A stretch of 34,639 bases of DNA from assembly GCA_025058055.1 (NCBI GenBank), contig JANXEU010000034.1, forward strand, positions 1-34,639, given 5' to 3'. Positions 16,371-24,349 of this stretch are shown in pieces (the stretch's first letter is position 1; every line of letters starts with the position of its first letter). The translations under genes and the position numbers were made by a program. Below the pieces are notes generated by a model. It was not told where the DNA came from. It saw nothing but the letters and a program-made list of their open reading frames with translations, and did not search any database. The DNA comes from Candidatus Calditenuaceae archaeon (GTDB lineage Archaea; Thermoproteota; Nitrososphaeria_A; Caldarchaeales; Calditenuaceae).

Positions 16371-17438
16371 ATGACTGAATACCTTATTCTTGGGCGGGAT
16401 AGGGCCTCGCCGTTAATCTGGGAATTCCAAAGACAAGTTACCACGCCGTCACAACAGTCCACGTTGCAGGTAAATGTGCCTCAAAGTGACTTTACTCGAA
16501 ATACTTCGACAAGCGGTGCAAACTCATACAACATGAACTCTATGACTCAACGAATTTTCGTGTCTTTCACGACGCCGCAACAACCAACAGGAACCTCGGG
16601 GATTGTTGAGTTGTTACCACCTCGTCTGATGAGTTTTACAATTACCTCTTCAAGCGTGGGAAATCCGCAATTCGCGACAGAGCTATGGACTGTTGCTAGT
16701 AATGTGCCCGCTAGCAAAATTCAGGACCTTGGTGGTTTGAGCTGGTCAGCCAGTTTCTCTTCTGCTCCCGTGCTGAATTGGAACACAACTTACGCGATAG
16801 TGGTAAGGCCCGTATCAGTTAATGCAACAAATTATGGCGTTTTCTTCCGTAACACACCAACGAATAACGTCTTAACACCCGGCAACGTTGGCGTCTCGAG
16901 CAATAGCGGATCCACTTGGACTGTTTACTCAGGTCAAATGTTACACGAAAACTTAAGAGTAGTATATGCCATCAGGCTCGGCTCATGGGAATTCTTCATT
17001 AACAGACCAAACGAAGCGGCGAATTATTATCTAACCATCACCCGTCCGTCCATATCGGGAATAACTCACGTGAACGAATACGTGAATGACTCTCCATATG
17101 ACCCTAATACCCCCACAAACATTTCCGGCCGCTTTTATTACAGTTGGTTAGTTCATACGTCCTCTTCCGTGAACACAAACATCACTGTTTCATGCAGTTA
17201 TACCTTGAAATACGAAAAAAATCTCATCACGGTAGAAATGTTCAACGCCGCTGAAGCATACCTATCAAAAATCGACTTTTTAGCATCAGGAACGAACACA
17301 ATCCAACTCAATGACAATCCAGATCAAATATTTTCTGGAAACGGTGGAACCACTCTCACGTTCGACCCGCTAGCGGTATTTTGGAAAGCAGAGGTAATTG
17401 CAGGTAGAGTGCGATTGACAATGATGGTGTTTGAATAA
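16371..17438 (+). CDS. Ser/Thr/Asn-rich virus-like structural protein (unknown)
   Basis: This 355-residue protein is not recognised as a named family. It is rich in Thr, Ser, Asn and aromatic residues with few charges, and it has predicted strand repeats such as NTTYAIVVRPVSVNATNY and FYYSWLVHTSSSVNTNITV. This is the look of a secreted or virion beta-sandwich protein, for example a tail fibre or receptor-binding protein. No signal peptide is seen. The ATG follows the stop of the hub-like gene by three bases, with GAGAGG just upstream, so it is cotranslated. Its low GC (about 44%) differs strongly from the chromosome. Confidence 0.6.
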   Translation: MTEYLILGRDRASPLIWEFQRQVTTPSQQSTLQVNVPQSDFTRNTSTSGANSYNMNSMTQRIFVSFTTPQQPTGTSGIVELLPPRLMSFTITSSSVGNPQFATELWTVASNVPASKIQDLGGLSWSASFSSAPVLNWNTTYAIVVRPVSVNATNYGVFFRNTPTNNVLTPGNVGVSSNSGSTWTVYSGQMLHENLRVVYAIRLGSWEFFINRPNEAANYYLTITRPSISGITHVNEYVNDSPYDPNTPTNISGRFYYSWLVHTSSSVNTNITVSCSYTLKYEKNLITVEMFNAAEAYLSKIDFLASGTNTIQLNDNPDQIFSGNGGTTLTFDPLAVFWKAEVIAGRVRLTMMVFE

Positions 17439-17851
17439 TGGCATCGATAAGAGAAATTGATTCTGAAACAGGGTTGCGAGCTGATTTAGCTAAAAGGCTC
17501 AAGGCTCTCGAAACTAAGGCGGACGTCATCGTCATCGACGACGCGGGAAGAATCGCCGCGGGATCGCGCAAAAAAGCTCTTGAACGCGTGGTAGCGACAG
17601 AATTCATCATGAGTGAGATGTCGGCAGGCGATGTGCAAAACTGTGACGAGAAAAAGCTAGACGTAGCGCTGCCAGAGGCAAAATGCTACGAAAGAAACGG
17701 GAGAACGTTTGTGGGGTTTTCTGACGGAGATTTACCGAAAATCGTGAAGGTCGATGACGGATACAGTCTCATCGCACTTATCGCTCTGCTCGTTTACAAA
17801 GTGAACAAACTCGAGAAATCGGTATCCGAGCTGAGCAAAAACAGTCACTGA
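17438..17851 (+). CDS. Small protein with C-terminal coiled-coil-like helix, last gene of the virus-like module
   Basis: This 137-residue protein is unrecognised. Its start overlaps the previous stop by one base (TAATG). The first 55 residues are charged and helical; a middle segment reads RNGRTFVGFSDGD; the end, GYSLIALIALLVYKVNKLEK (residues 109-128), is a hydrophobic helix passing into a coiled coil. That ending recalls the C-terminal helix of tail-fibre intramolecular chaperones, but the similarity is by eye only. A tail-fibre assembly or trimerisation factor is one possibility; a membrane-anchored protein is another. Confidence 0.55.
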   Translation: MASIREIDSETGLRADLAKRLKALETKADVIVIDDAGRIAAGSRKKALERVVATEFIMSEMSAGDVQNCDEKKLDVALPEAKCYERNGRTFVGFSDGDLPKIVKVDDGYSLIALIALLVYKVNKLEKSVSELSKNSH

Positions 17852-17876
17852 TTAGATTCCGCATTCATCACCACCG

Positions 17877-17885
17877 TTCATATAG
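17877..17885 (+). promoter_or_regulatory. TATA-like box before tRNA-Ser
   Basis: TTCATATAG is centred 37 bases before the mature 5' end of the tRNA, allowing a short leader that RNase P removes. Confidence 0.4.
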
Positions 17886-17917
17886 TGGGTTTGCTGAGAA
17901 AATCTTGGGACATCGAT

Positions 17918-18004
17918 GCCGGGGTGCCCTAGCCCGGTAGGGGGGTGGCCTGCTAAGCCACTGGGCCGATGAGGCCCGCGCGGGTTCAAATCCCGCCCCC
18001 GGCG
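17918..18004 (+). tRNA. tRNA-Ser (anticodon GCU), no intron
   Basis: The 87-base sequence folds as a class II tRNA. The acceptor stem is GCCGGGG with CCCCGGC, and G is the discriminator base. The anticodon stem GTGGC/GCCAC holds the loop CTGCTAA with anticodon GCT at 17952-17954, which reads AGC/AGU serine codons. The long variable arm has the stem GGGCC/GGCCC with loop GATGA, as expected for serine. The T arm is GCGGG-TTCAAAT-CCCGC. The terminal CCA is not encoded. The virus-like module ends 66 bases upstream of its 5' end. Confidence 0.97.
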
Positions 18005-18127
18005 ACCCAGTTATGCTATATCAAAAATTGTGTATCATGTTAACAGGATTGATATCAACTAGGCAAATTATGTATACATCAGCATAAGGCGGCAACTCGT
18101 TTCGGTGGTAGAATCGAACTCATGACT
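18005..18127. other. AT-rich non-coding stretch after tRNA-Ser
   Basis: About 120 bases between the tRNA and ogg hold no credible gene. The first 85 bases are AT-rich and contain a separated 7-base inverted repeat, TTATGCT near 18012 and AGCATAA near 18082, with small palindromes (GTTAAC, GTATAC, GATATC) between. No copy of the tRNA 3' end is seen here. Confidence 0.5.
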
Positions 18128-18853
18128 TCACTTCAAAAGCTCACCAGTTTGGAGATACCAAAGTAAAAGGTCTAGTGCTTCCGGCTTCACGTTCAACTCT
18201 TCGGCCCATAACAGAAACCTACGCTCCAAATCGAGGTACTTCCGTCTACTTAGTGATCTCGGCGACTCGTCAAGCTTTCCGGCTCTCATCATCCAGCTGA
18301 TGATGTGTCTATCGAGGACCGCCAACCCCTCTACTCCAACGTTCCTCAGGAAATGTGAAGCCTCCTTGTACCCTATCCCCCAAGCCTCCTTTACTAGGGC
18401 CTCTCTGGCCTCGGAAGGTTTCAAAGTTAGCACCTCAATGATCCTCGGAGGATCGCCTCTCAGCAGTGACCTGTTGGTGACCACATACCTCGCCTTCTGG
18501 TTGTGGAATCTGACGCCGGTTCTCCTCAACAAACCAGCGATGGACCCAGAGCTACCTCTGAGCAGGAGGTTCGTCGCCTTCAGTTCGTCAACCGCTATCA
18601 AGGCACTGGAGGCTCTCGACTGAGGTGTGAGGACGCAGAACGTGAGTTCCTCGAAGAGCCTACCCGCATCTCCCCTGTCAACAAACTTGAACTCCGCGAG
18701 CCTCGCGTCAATCTTTTCCTTCAGATCCTCGTACACAGCCAGAAGGCCCTCCCTCATGCAACGTGATCGACCTCGCCCCAAGTGATTAAGGATGTTTAGG
18801 ATCCGAACGCACAAGCTTCTCTCAACATCCCTTGTCATCTCAACTTTTATCAA
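18128..18853 (-). CDS. ogg: 8-oxoguanine DNA glycosylase/lyase, archaeal Ogg2 type
   Basis: This HhH-GPD enzyme removes 8-oxoguanine and cuts the strand beside it. The helix-hairpin-helix reads AWGIGYKEASHFLRNVG with catalytic Lys163, followed by AVLDRHIISWM with catalytic Asp181. The protein ends LLWYLQTGELLK, typical of the archaeal Ogg2 family. That family is about 207-210 residues, so the frame's 241 residues carry an N-terminal excess. ATG 18757 would give 209 residues, while 18838 and 18853 are upstream options, and 18853 overlaps the divergent gene's TATA-like box. It is divergent from the alpha/beta hydrolase. Confidence 0.9.
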   Translation of the reverse strand: MIKVEMTRDVERSLCVRILNILNHLGRGRSRCMREGLLAVYEDLKEKIDARLAEFKFVDRGDAGRLFEELTFCVLTPQSRASSALIAVDELKATNLLLRGSSGSIAGLLRRTGVRFHNQKARYVVTNRSLLRGDPPRIIEVLTLKPSEAREALVKEAWGIGYKEASHFLRNVGVEGLAVLDRHIISWMMRAGKLDESPRSLSRRKYLDLERRFLLWAEELNVKPEALDLLLWYLQTGELLK

Positions 18854-18883
18854 AGCCTTGAGTCGTCAGTTGAAGGGCGCCGG

Positions 18884-19732
18884 ATGACATATGATAAGGA
18901 GTGGAGGGAGCACGTTGCTCACGGCAAACACGTCGATGTGAACGGAATTCGGACTTTCTGCGTGGACATCGGGAGAGGTAGCGCGGTGCTCCTCATACAC
19001 GGCTGGGGATCGTCCTCCTTCACTTGGAGGAAGAACTACAGCTCCTTGGCCGAGGGCTTCAGAGTGATCGCGGTCGACTTGCCTGGTTTCGGTCTGTCGG
19101 AGAGACTGAAGGAGGGGCTCAGGTTGTCCTCGGTAACGGAGCACCTTCTGAAGCTCGCAGAGGTCCTCGGATTGGGTAGCCTCTCGGTGGTGGGGCTCTC
19201 GATGGGTGGGGTGATAGCTTCGCATCTCGCTGCCACGCATCCCGAATGGGTGAGAGAGTTGGTTTTGGTAAACCCGTCCCTGCGACTGAGGCAGACCGGA
19301 AGGGGACCCCCCTCGAGCAGGCTGATAAGGAGTGGACCGGTCGCCGCGCTGCTAGCTGCGGTCTTGGTCAACAGGTACTTCGTGAGGAGGGTATTGAGGA
19401 ACGCGGTCTGGGTCAAGGATGTCGTGGACGAAGAAATGGTCACCGGCTATTACATGTCGGTAAAGGAGTCGGGAAGGACTTTGCTGGAGGCCTTCGACAT
19501 CATAGCGAGCTTCGACTTGAAGACGTTTGAAACTCTGAAGGTTCCCACACTCTTCATCCTAGGAGAGAGGGATCGACTGGTCCCAACCGAAGCGAACGCT
19601 GAGCTTGCTGGGAGGATGGGGTCGGATGTAAGTACGATACCGGATGCAGGTCACCTAGTTCACGAGGAGAGACCCGAGATGTTCAACTCCGTTCTGAAGG
19701 AGTACCTGTCTCGGCGAGAAGTTTATCCTTGA
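18884..19732 (+). CDS. Alpha/beta-fold hydrolase
   Basis: This 282-residue serine hydrolase has an oxyanion segment LLIHGWGSSS, the nucleophile elbow GLSMGG, an acid residue in LGERDRLVPTEAN and the histidine in PDAGHLVHEERPE, together a complete catalytic triad. A mobile cap region sits between residues of about 130 and 210. The substrate is unknown; relatives include esterases and C-C bond hydrolases. The ATG start at 18884 follows a TATA-like CTTTTATC (18844-18851). A T5 run follows the stop. Confidence 0.92.
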   Translation: MTYDKEWREHVAHGKHVDVNGIRTFCVDIGRGSAVLLIHGWGSSSFTWRKNYSSLAEGFRVIAVDLPGFGLSERLKEGLRLSSVTEHLLKLAEVLGLGSLSVVGLSMGGVIASHLAATHPEWVRELVLVNPSLRLRQTGRGPPSSRLIRSGPVAALLAAVLVNRYFVRRVLRNAVWVKDVVDEEMVTGYYMSVKESGRTLLEAFDIIASFDLKTFETLKVPTLFILGERDRLVPTEANAELAGRMGSDVSTIPDAGHLVHEERPEMFNSVLKEYLSRREVYP

Positions 19733-19735
19733 TGA

Positions 19736-19740
19736 TTTTT
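19736..19740 (+). terminator. Short T-run after the hydrolase gene
   Basis: Five T begin four bases after the hydrolase stop, in an AT-rich gap before the tmk promoter. This is a plausible archaeal terminator but a short one. Confidence 0.3.
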
Positions 19741-19760
19741 CTAATTCCTCCGATACCTTC

Positions 19761-19770
19761 AATTATTTTA
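19761..19770 (+). promoter_or_regulatory. TATA-like box of tmk
   Basis: AATTATTTTA is centred 29 bases before the ATG at 19795, consistent with a leaderless start. Confidence 0.45.
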
Positions 19771-19794
19771 CGGTCCATGTGAGCCGGTCGTGGG

Positions 19795-20391
19795 ATGCCG
19801 AGAGGAGCTCTGATAGCAATAGAGGGGATTGATGGTGCTGGGAAAACGGTCAACTCGAGGTGGGTAGTGGATCTGATAGGTAGCATGGGGCTCAGGTCGA
19901 GTTACACACGGGAGCCAACGGATGGTCCCATAGGACGGCTTCTCAGGAGCGGGGCCTTCGGCGAGTTCAGCGATCCTCGTGTCGACGCTCTACTGTTCGC
20001 CGCTGACCGACTGCATCACCTCGCCCAGACAATCGAGCCCCTGTTGAGCGAGGGTGTCATGGTGGTGTCCGATCGATACGTCCACTCCTCGATAGCCTAT
20101 CAGGGAGCGCTGACCGGTGACAGGGCTTGGGTTGAAGAACTCAACAGGTTCGCGCGACGGCCCGACCTAGCAATCTACCTCGACGTTGACCCTGCAATCG
20201 GTCTCAGCAGGAAGCTAAGCGAGAGGCCTACGAAGTTCGAGAGGGTCGAGGTCCTCGAGAGGGTAAGGGATCTTTACCTCGAGCTCTGCGAGGAGGGCGA
20301 GCTGTTGCGAATCGATGCGAGCAGAGACCTAGAGAACGTGAGGAAGGATTTGATGAAGGCCGTCGAGGAACTCCTCCGAAATCTCCGGTGA
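19795..20391 (+). CDS. tmk: Thymidylate kinase
   Basis: This 198-residue enzyme phosphorylates dTMP to dTDP. The P-loop is IEGIDGAGKT near residue 8, and the DR motif with its substrate-side helix appears as VSDRYVHSSIAYQGA. A later segment YLDVDPAIGLSRK matches the family. The residue after the P-loop Lys-Thr is Val-Asn-Ser instead of the more usual Thr-Gln. It is the next step after thymidylate synthase and so may act downstream of the ThyX-like protein in this window. Confidence 0.94.
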   Translation: MPRGALIAIEGIDGAGKTVNSRWVVDLIGSMGLRSSYTREPTDGPIGRLLRSGAFGEFSDPRVDALLFAADRLHHLAQTIEPLLSEGVMVVSDRYVHSSIAYQGALTGDRAWVEELNRFARRPDLAIYLDVDPAIGLSRKLSERPTKFERVEVLERVRDLYLELCEEGELLRIDASRDLENVRKDLMKAVEELLRNLR

Positions 20392-20467
20392 CCGGGTTGA
20401 TCAGTTCGTCAGCCGGTTGCTGAGGAGCGTTTTTAACCGGAGTTCAACCTCATTCGTTGGGCGTGAG

Positions 20468-21469
20468 TTGAGAAAGGGTGGTCCCCTCGTCGACTCCTTC
20501 GGCCGAGTCGCGAGGAAGCTGAGAATATCGGTGACCGACAGGTGCAACTTCAGGTGCCTCTTCTGTATGCCCAAGAACCCCGTATGGCTTGACAGAAAGG
20601 AGGTCTTGTCGCTGGAGGAGATAACGAGGCTGACGAAGATCTTCGTCGGGATGGGTGTGGACAAGGTCAGGCTGACCGGTGGCGAGCCGCTGGTGAGGAA
20701 AGGCGTAGTTGACCTCGTGAGGATGCTCCGGGAGATAAGTGGGCTGAGGAGCCTCGCGATGACGACAAACGGTTACTACCTAGCCGAGCTCGCGGGTCCT
20801 CTCAAGTCCGCTGGTCTCGAGAGCGTCACCGTAAGCCTGCACAGCCTCAAGCCAGACCGATACGAAGAGGTGATAGGAGTCCAAGGGGTCTTCGAGAGAG
20901 TTCTAAGGGGCATCCGAGAGGCCCTTGACGTCGGCATTAAGGTCAAGTTGAACGTCGTGGTGATCAAAGGGTGTAACGACGACGAGATATTGGACTTCGT
21001 GAGCCTAGCAAGGGAGGCTGGGATGACTGTCAGGTTCATCGAGTACATGCCATTCGATGGCGAGAGGCTCTGGAGGCCCGAGCTCGTCGTGAGCGGAAGA
21101 GAGATAGTTCATAAGGTATCCGAGAGGTTCAGGCTCGAACAGGAGCCCAGAGAATCGGGGTCGACATCCAAGAACTTCAGGTTCGCTGATGGCTCGCCAG
21201 GAGGCATAGGCGTCATCACATCAGTAACGGAGCCCTTCTGCAGCGACTGCGATAGGGTGAGATTGACCGCCGACGGAAGGGTCGTCCCGTGCCTTTTCAG
21301 CAAGTCCAGCTACGACCTGAAGCCGCTGTTGAGGAGTGGAGCAAGCGACGACGAGATAGAGGCCTTCATTAAGGAGGCATTCATGAAGAAGTTCGCAGGG
21401 GTCGAGACGTTGCTAAGGGCAGAGGCTGTTCCCAAGCACGTGAGGGCGATGTACACGGTCGGTGGTTGA
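20468..21469 (+). CDS. moaA: GTP 3',8-cyclase MoaA (molybdenum cofactor)
   Basis: This radical SAM enzyme of about 333 residues performs the first step of molybdopterin synthesis from GTP. The N-terminal 4Fe-4S/SAM motif is TDRCNFRCLFCMP (C26, C30, C33 from this start). The second C-terminal cluster motif, CSDCDRVRLTADGRVVPC, is also present, and the protein ends in Gly-Gly as MoaA does. The TTG start at 20468 is chosen because the family starts just before LVDSFGR and a TATA-like box (20429-20438) lies 34 bases upstream. An earlier TTG at 20417 would lie upstream of that box. The next gene begins two bases after or overlaps its end. Confidence 0.94.
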   Translation: MRKGGPLVDSFGRVARKLRISVTDRCNFRCLFCMPKNPVWLDRKEVLSLEEITRLTKIFVGMGVDKVRLTGGEPLVRKGVVDLVRMLREISGLRSLAMTTNGYYLAELAGPLKSAGLESVTVSLHSLKPDRYEEVIGVQGVFERVLRGIREALDVGIKVKLNVVVIKGCNDDEILDFVSLAREAGMTVRFIEYMPFDGERLWRPELVVSGREIVHKVSERFRLEQEPRESGSTSKNFRFADGSPGGIGVITSVTEPFCSDCDRVRLTADGRVVPCLFSKSSYDLKPLLRSGASDDEIEAFIKEAFMKKFAGVETLLRAEAVPKHVRAMYTVGG

Positions 21470-21470
21470 C

Positions 21471-21962
21471 ATGGGGACGGAGGGAGTACACGTACCTAGG
21501 CTCACTGTGAGGGATATTCTCTTCAAGGTCGAGAACGTGATCAGCGGTGATCAGACCGTCAGAGAGGCAGCGATGCTGATGGACCGACTCGGGGTGGGAA
21601 GCATACTGGTTGAGAGCGGAGGGAAGCTCGTGGGCATCGTCACAGAGAGGGACCTCGTGGTCAGAGTACTCGCGACGGGGCTGGACCACACCAACACCAA
21701 GATCAAGGACATAATGTCCTATCCGGTAATCGCAGTGTCTCCTGACACGCTGCTGGAGGACGCCGTGATACTGATGGTCAACAACGGGTTCCGTAGGCTT
21801 CCCGTGGTCGACCAAGAAGGGAAGCTGATTGGCATCGTGACGATCAGCGAGGCCGCTAGGGTTCTAGCTACAACTCAGAAGACCGTCTCCAATGTGTTCG
21901 AACTGTTACTGAAGGTCGCAAGGCCTGGAGAGGAGAAAAAGAGCACACCGATGTACGGGTAA
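21471..21962 (+). CDS. CBS-domain pair protein
   Basis: This 163-residue protein is made of two CBS motifs, with GSILVESGGKLVGIVTERDLV and GFRRLPVVDQEGKLIGIVTISE marking their second strands, and a short helical tail. Such pairs bind AMP, ADP, ATP or SAM and usually control a partner. GTG 21462 would overlap moaA by eight bases; ATG 21471 is just after the moaA stop and is preferred. Coupling to moaA suggests a shared transcript, but the regulated target is not known. Confidence 0.88.
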   Translation: MGTEGVHVPRLTVRDILFKVENVISGDQTVREAAMLMDRLGVGSILVESGGKLVGIVTERDLVVRVLATGLDHTNTKIKDIMSYPVIAVSPDTLLEDAVILMVNNGFRRLPVVDQEGKLIGIVTISEAARVLATTQKTVSNVFELLLKVARPGEEKKSTPMYG

Positions 21963-21970
21963 TTTGAGGT

Positions 21971-22579
21971 CTATCTGCTCTTGGCCCTAGAGAACCTCTT
22001 CTCGACGTCGTCCCAGTTCACGACGTTCCACCAGTTGTCTACGTAGGTGGCCCGGTCGTTCTTGTACTGTAGATAGTATGCGTGCTCCCAGACATCCAAT
22101 GAGAGGAGGATCTGCAGCTCCGCTAGGTGCATCAAATTCTGCTTCTCCACTTGAGTCAGGACCAACCTGTCGGTCTCAGGGTCGTAAAGGAGGAGGGCCC
22201 AACCTGCGCCTTCAACGGTCTTAGCGGCGTCACTGAAGAGCTTCTTGAAGTTCTCGAAGCTCCCGAACTCTTGGTTGATCCTGTCAGCGATCGAGCCGCC
22301 AGGCTTACCTCCGCCCTTGCCAGACGGTGCCATGTTCGGCCAGAAGATCGAGTGAAGCCTGTGGCCGTCGAGGTTGAAGCTCAGGTCCCGCAGGACGGCG
22401 CGTACGTCGATCTGCGCCTCTCCTTTTGAGTGCTTCTCAATCTTCTCGAGGGCCGCGTTCGCGCCGTTAACGTAGGCCTGATGGTGCTTCGTGTGGTGCA
22501 GCCTCATTATCTCCTCGATCACGTAGGGCTCAAGGGCATTGTAGGCATACGGCAGTTGAGGAAGCTCGTACTTCTTCAT
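21971..22579 (-). CDS. sod: Superoxide dismutase, Fe/Mn family
   Basis: This 202-residue enzyme disproportionates superoxide. Metal ligands are visible: His28 in RLHHTKHHQAYV, His76 in HRLHSIFW, and Asp162 and His166 in LDVWEHAYYLQY. Iron or manganese preference cannot be decided by eye. ATG 22579 is fixed by the perfect TATA box TTATATAA 27 bases upstream, which excludes a longer N-terminal extension. It stands 40 bases after metG on the same strand but has its own promoter. Confidence 0.96.
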   Translation of the reverse strand: MKKYELPQLPYAYNALEPYVIEEIMRLHHTKHHQAYVNGANAALEKIEKHSKGEAQIDVRAVLRDLSFNLDGHRLHSIFWPNMAPSGKGGGKPGGSIADRINQEFGSFENFKKLFSDAAKTVEGAGWALLLYDPETDRLVLTQVEKQNLMHLAELQILLSLDVWEHAYYLQYKNDRATYVDNWWNVVNWDDVEKRFSRAKSR

Positions 22580-22602
22580 CGGACTCTCGCCTCTCCTCTG
22601 AG

Positions 22603-22610
22603 TTATATAA
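22603..22610 (-). promoter_or_regulatory. TATA box of sod
   Basis: TTATATAA, a near-consensus archaeal TATA element, is centred 27 bases before the sod ATG. It lies in the short gap after metG, so the message should be leaderless. Confidence 0.65.
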
Positions 22611-22619
22611 GAATCGCGA

Positions 22620-24311
22620 TTACGCTGTTCTTCCCAAGACGCGGTTATCTCTTCCCCTTCCGCGGAGGGACTCGACAACCTGCTCGGACACCTTGCTGAA
22701 AGCCGGTGCGGGTTCTGCGATCTCGTGACCTGGTTCGATTCTCTTTCCTCTCAGGAGCGCTTCAACGCACCAAATGTTTTGAGGGAGCCTGAACGTCTGG
22801 CGAAGAAGCTCGGACGCTGCCGGCGTGATCGGCTCGAGCAGCACGGATACCGCATAAGCCAGCTGTGTGGACACGTAGAGGGTCGTGGCGGCGTGGGTCG
22901 GATCGCTCTTTACCGTTGCCCAAGGCTCCCTAGCACTGAGATAGACGTTGCCGCGTCTTGCTAGCTCCAGCAGCAGGTTGATCGACGTCCTGAAGTCGTT
23001 GAGCTCCAGCTCCTCGCCGAACTTCCCAGCGGTGGCGGGAATTGTCTCTAACAGCTCTTCGCTCGCCTCGTCGATCGATCCAGGCGTCGGGACTCTTCTC
23101 GAGTAGTATCTGGTTAGAAAGCTCAGGACCCTGTGAACGAAGTTACCGGCGACGTCGTTGAGCTCGTCGTTGATCACGTCCCTGAAGTGAAAGGCCGAGA
23201 AGTTGGAGTCCGAAGTCTCGGGCCTTATCCTGATGAGGTAGAACCTCCAGTAGTCCGGGTCGAGGATATCGAGAGCCTCGTCGAGCCATACACCAACGCC
23301 GGCGCTTTTGGAGAACTTCTGACCTTCGTAGGTCAGGTACTCGGTTGCGAGGACGTTCCATGGGAGGTTGAGGCCCTCGCCGTGAGCGATCAGCAGGGCC
23401 GGGAGGATTATCGTGTGAAAGGGTATGTTATCCTTACCGATGAAGTAGACGCTCCTCGATTCTCTGTCGTACCAGAACTCCCTCCACTTCTCCTCGTCAC
23501 CGGTCAGCTCGGCCCACTCGATGCTCGCGGTGATGTACCCCAGTACGGCCTCGAACCAGACGTAGATCGTCTTACCTTCAGATCCTGGAAAAGGAGCAGG
23601 TATGCCCCACTTCGTGTCCCTCGTGATGGGCCTAGGCTTGAGGCCTTCCATGAGCCAACTGAGCGTGAAGTTCCTAATGGTTTCGGGAAACCGTGGGTTC
23701 GAGAGGAACCACGACTTCACGCGGTTCTCTAGCGCCGGCAAGTCAAGGAACCAGTGGTCTGTGCTCTTGATCGTCGGCTCCGAGCCGCATATCGCACACT
23801 TGGGCTCCAATAGGTTCAGCGGGTCGAGTACCTTGCCGCAGCGCTCGCACTGGTCTCCCCGAGCCCTCTCATAGCTGCAGTTGGGGCACTTCCCTATCAC
23901 GAACCTGTCGGGTAGGAAGATGAGACATGAGTTGCAGTGGAGCTGTTGGACGGCCTCCTTGAAGACGTAGCCTTTGCTGTACAACTCAAGGAAAAACTTC
24001 TGGGAGAATTCGATGTGGTGCTTCGAGTGGGTTCTCGAGTAGTTGTCGAAGGAGATCCTGAACCTGCTGAAGAGGTCCTTCACCAGCTCATGCATCCTGT
24101 CGGTCATCTGCTGTGGTTCAACGCCCTCCTTCATCGCCTGGAGCTCAATGGGGGTGCCGTGTTCGTCGGAACCGCTCACGAAGAGCACCCGATCTCCCTT
24201 AGACCTCATGTATCTGGCGAAGACGTCCGCCGATAACTCACTACCTATCAGTGTTCCGAGATGAGGGACCGAGTTAATGTAGGGCCACGCACCGCAGACT
24301 ATCCATTTCGT
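22620..24311 (-). CDS. metG: Methionyl-tRNA synthetase, apparently with a non-standard start codon
   Basis: This 563-residue class I synthetase charges tRNA-Met. The N-terminus reads KWIVCGAWPYINSVPHLGTL, holding the HIGH-type site (HLGT), and the KMSKS-type site is GQKFSKSAG. Eight cysteines in four C-x2-C pairs form the zinc-binding knuckles. The C-terminal EMAP-like tRNA-binding domain found in some MetRS is absent. Between the in-frame stop and this N-terminus there is no ATG, GTG or TTG; the best fit is an ACG at 24309-24311 with GGAGGTG ten bases ahead. The first in-frame ATG (24209) would delete the HIGH site. A sequencing or assembly error in this codon is the main alternative. Confidence 0.93.
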   Translation of the reverse strand, partial: TKWIVCGAWPYINSVPHLGTLIGSELSADVFARYMRSKGDRVLFVSGSDEHGTPIELQAMKEGVEPQQMTDRMHELVKDLFSRFRISFDNYSRTHSKHHIEFSQKFFLELYSKGYVFKEAVQQLHCNSCLIFLPDRFVIGKCPNCSYERARGDQCERCGKVLDPLNLLEPKCAICGSEPTIKSTDHWFLDLPALENRVKSWFLSNPRFPETIRNFTLSWLMEGLKPRPITRDTKWGIPAPFPGSEGKTIYVWFEAVLGYITASIEWAELTGDEEKWREFWYDRESRSVYFIGKDNIPFHTIILPALLIAHGEGLNLPWNVLATEYLTYEGQKFSKSAGVGVWLDEALDILDPDYWRFYLIRIRPETSDSNFSAFHFRDVINDELNDVAGNFVHRVLSFLTRYYSRRVPTPGSIDEASEELLETIPATAGKFGEELELNDFRTSINLLLELARRGNVYLSAREPWATVKSDPTHAATTLYVSTQLAYAVSVLLEPITPAASELLRQTFRLPQNIWCVEALLRGKRIEPGHEIAEPAPAFSKVSEQVVESLRGRGRDNRVLGRTA

Positions 24312-24321
24312 GAGCGCTCTT

Positions 24322-24328
24322 CACCTCC
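24322..24328 (-). promoter_or_regulatory. Shine-Dalgarno site before the metG ACG codon
   Basis: GGAGGTG on the minus strand lies ten bases before the ACG codon at 24311. It supports translation starting there, since no standard start codon in frame is near. Confidence 0.55.
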
Positions 24329-24349
24329 ACCCAGCTCAACTCCGAGAGG

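Noticed and set aside
18098..18122. Minus-strand sequence GAGTTCGATTCTACC resembling a tRNA T-arm
   Set aside because: The T-loop-like letters are there, but the flanking bases do not pair as a T stem and no other tRNA parts are found. It could be a decayed tRNA end but cannot be supported.
23133..23732. Plus-strand open frame of 199 codons opposite metG
   Set aside because: Antisense shadow of MetRS; no recognisable motif.
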